Shown here: piece after piece, positions 61,701-64,000 of the stretch
How positions within the stretch are numbered: the first letter of the stretch is position 1
Layout: every line of letters begins with the position of its first letter
Assembly (NCBI GenBank): GCA_914767715.1
Contig: OU612067.1
Span: 620,001-684,000, forward strand
Source of the DNA: Membranipora membranacea
Taxonomy: Eukaryota > Bryozoa > Gymnolaemata > Cheilostomatida > Membraniporidae
Reading direction: 5' to 3'
Length of the DNA: 64,000 nucleotides
Made by a program: the position numbers and the translations under genes
Notes under the pieces: generated by a model
Databases searched by the model: none
Told to the model about the DNA's origin: nothing
Seen by the model: the letters and a program-made list of their open reading frames with translations, nothing else

Positions 61701-62090
61701 TAATGAAGTTGCAGTCCGTTGATTGATTATGCAGCAATAATTGACGTGAGAAAAAAAAAAATTTTCCCAACTGGAACATAATGTTTGTTAAAAATAATAT
61801 GGTCATCAATAAAATTTACTGCAGTACTAAAAATTCGATCAGAGATCAGATTAGGAATGTCAAAGCTGTATGAAGTAGAAAAATGAGATAATAATCGAGA
61901 TCTCTCCTTTGTCAGGCAAGACTTAGACCAAAGGGTACAAAGGAACAAATAACAGACTAAGCGAGGCTGTCTGTGTGTTATTACATATAGAGATGTGTGA
62001 GAAGGTCAAGGCTGATTACATGCCTGGGAGGTCGACTTTTCACTATTGTCGGACGGTGACAAGAGCTATATGTCACGCACAAAGGGCGTT
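58761..62090. other. Gene-poor region with degenerate, possibly transposon-derived sequence
   Basis: Short open stretches occur on the plus strand (59556-59639, 60985-61248) but are broken by stops and lack splice sites that would join them. The first has a RING-like Cys/His spacing. No family is assigned. Confidence 0.35.
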
Positions 62091-62095
62091 AGATA

Positions 62096-62240
62096 TATAT
62101 ATATATATATATATACTAAGCGGCTTATATATATATATACTTATATAAGCTGCTAAGTCCTTACAGAGTGTCCCCTGGACACAGAAGATTTCCGTTCTAT
62201 CCGGTCTTAGGTTCAGATCCATGTGAACAAATATAGACAC
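62096..62240. repeat. Dispersed repeat fragment with AT-repeat flank
   Basis: (TA)n runs around CTAAGCGGCTTATATA and TATAAGCTGCTAAGTC, then CAGAGTGTCCC and ATGTGAACA. The order matches the fragment near 53931-54040. Confidence 0.5.
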
Positions 62241-62393
62241 TATTCCTATGACTTGAATTAAAGTTTGAATAGAGCAAATATAAAAAAAAATAACACATAT
62301 ACTTTCCAATCATGGACAAGGGTTGACGATGACAACTAGTTTCTCGGTGATACGCTATTAACAAAAATGACACCTCAGCTTGTTACCATACCA

Positions 62394-62516
62394 GTCACAG
62401 TATATACCTCTGTAGAGCTCACAGTATACCTCTGTAGAGCTCACAGTATATACCTCTGTAGAGCTCACAGTATATACCTCTGTAGAGCTCACAGTATATA
62501 CCTCTGTAGAGCTCAC
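62394..62516. repeat. 24-bp tandem repeat, five copies
   Basis: Five units around CTCTGTAGAGCTCACAGTAT; the first spacing is 2 bp shorter. Not coding in any convincing frame. Confidence 0.9.
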
Positions 62517-64000
62517 CTGGCCTCATTACCACAAGTTCCCAAATTTGACATGGCTTTTTTTGGCAATGCTTTGATTGTATATTTGCTTTCTAATTTTTTT
62601 AATTCACTGTGATTTGGTGTTCGTCTGATTATTAAGACGATAAATCCCATACATCAGCAGGGAAATCATAGGCAGATTAGCCTGTCAATATGCCATTAGG
62701 GCTAAGTTTTGAGTGTGAAATGCTAAAAAACAGGAGAATATAAGCACAGAGCTGACTGTGTCAGTATTTTTTGCTAATTACCCCTCCCCCTCTGTATGAG
62801 GGACCGTGGGTTGATGGTTCCTGGCCTCAGCAGCAGAGCGTCTATATCGGTTATAAGCACCGTTTACATTAAACATCAGACATCACAGATCCTGCTATTT
62901 TTAGCAGTCTAAATTTTGTTATTATATCAATTTGATCCAGCGGCTGTCCATCAAGGAAAATGAACTGAAACACTGTTCATCTCTCAATAGGTAAAAGCGC
63001 AACTTGTTCAGAGAAAAGAAAATTTATGACTAATAAACAATGTACAATACCATACACAGTTTAGAGCTACTATCGATTATTAATCAATTCTCTTTCCACA
63101 GCACATGCCTGGCGCTTTTGACTAATATAACATGTAAAATTCTAACAAACAAAAAAACCAAGATCACTAGAATATGCCTACCTCTCTTCCAACAATAAAA
63201 AACATGAAGTGGATACTTTAAATACAAATTAAAATGTTATATTCTTCTCAATACAGATCTACAGGTTTTGCGGGCCTTGACATTCATTTGATAAATGAAG
63301 GCCCGCGCCAATTGAAACTGCACATTGAGGTAAAGAGTCTTTGATAGACATGTGTACGCTTTTACTGAAGTACAAAATTTCCAAGATAGTGTGATGAGCG
63401 TTGAAAAATTATTTGCAGTGTAAAGGTCTGATAATTTACAAAATAATGCGGCGGAAATGTGACCATTCCTTCCTCACAGCTGGTTCTAGTGCGGCAGAGA
63501 AGTCAAAGTATTTCCATCAATATAAATGATGATCAAATACAGGCAGATCTCACCACATGTTAGGAAATCTACAATCCACTATACAGGATGCGAAAGATTT
63601 TATTGAAACGAAAACGATTTCGATGAGCGATATTTCCTGTTGTAGATTTCCAAACACGCAATCTGCACCGATATTAATGGAAATATTCCGTCTGAATCGG
63701 AATGACAAATATTATTTACAATGTTTTAATTATGTCAATCTCCTGACTGACCTATGGAAAGATATGTGACAGCTGACAGCTAAAAAACGCTACAAGAAGT
63801 TTTATCAACGGGCCATGTAAGGTCAATGACCCTAACACTTACGCTGTGTTACATAGGGTGGCGATGGACGGACTGTGCTGTGGGATGCGAGTGCATAACA
63901 TCGAGTAGTGAATAGGCGGCTTGTTGATTATTAGCCCCATCAACCTATTCTTTATTGGGGTTGTGAGATGGTCCCACAGAGACATCTTTCAAGGTTTTTC
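62517..64000. other. Right-end spacer
   Basis: No firm gene. A 70-codon ATG-to-stop frame at 63557-63769 (+) has balanced amino-acid use but no signal, domain or supporting splice sites. A GC-rich hairpin lies at 63270-63306. Confidence 0.4.

Noticed and set aside
63557-63769. 70-codon plus-strand ATG frame
   Set aside because: Protein-like composition but nothing else supports it; kept only as a remark.

Overview
The window is nuclear DNA of a bilaterian invertebrate. It is AT-rich and its protein genes are split by many GT-AG introns. Repeats include LINE, SINE, Ty3/Gypsy and foldback elements, minisatellites and AT microsatellites. The best taxonomic clue is a cholecystokinin/sulfakinin-like neuropeptide precursor whose predicted peptide ends in a GGG-x-F-amide motif. 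As far as I recall, that is the lophotrochozoan (mollusc/annelid-type) form of the family. The phylum cannot be fixed from the sequence alone.

Layout, left to right. At 1-400 there is a broken LINE fragment. At 529-10726 (+) lie the last twelve exons of an SLC4 anion exchanger (AE1/2/3 type); its N-terminal exons lie before the window. Its introns carry a TTAA-flanked palindrome and a LINE nested in an older repeat. At 12615-13118 (-) is the CCK-like prohormone, with a likely 5' UTR exon and TATA box near 14.2-14.3 kb. At 18729-20372 (+) is a three-exon secreted-type membrane protein whose ectodomain resembles TMEM145/GPR180 but which has one membrane segment instead of seven. At 20720-22188 (+) is a second, unrecognised single-pass membrane protein with a foldback MITE in its first intron. 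At 22927-28820 (-) is a complete eight-exon mitochondrial citrate synthase. It is head-to-head, 276 bp apart, with a complete twelve-exon phospholipase B-like lysosomal hydrolase at 29097-35350 (+). A tRNA-derived SINE sits at 36177-36413. At 37400-51728 (+) is a complete PKA type II regulatory subunit; its 9.2 kb first coding intron holds an antisense Ty3/Gypsy element (39474-44224) and a TIR DNA element (44649-45727).

From 51.7 kb to the end I find no convincing gene. That stretch holds a 1.1 kb 23-bp minisatellite, a 0.7 kb palindromic element, short tandem repeats and dispersed repeat fragments.

The genes are not a pathway cluster. They are ordinary animal genes for ion transport, peptide signalling, the TCA cycle, lysosomal hydrolysis and cAMP signalling, and they happen to be neighbours. 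Exon boundaries were set by reading GT-AG sites and checking that phases join. For citrate synthase, PLBD, the PKA subunit and the TMEM145-like gene every junction closes in frame.
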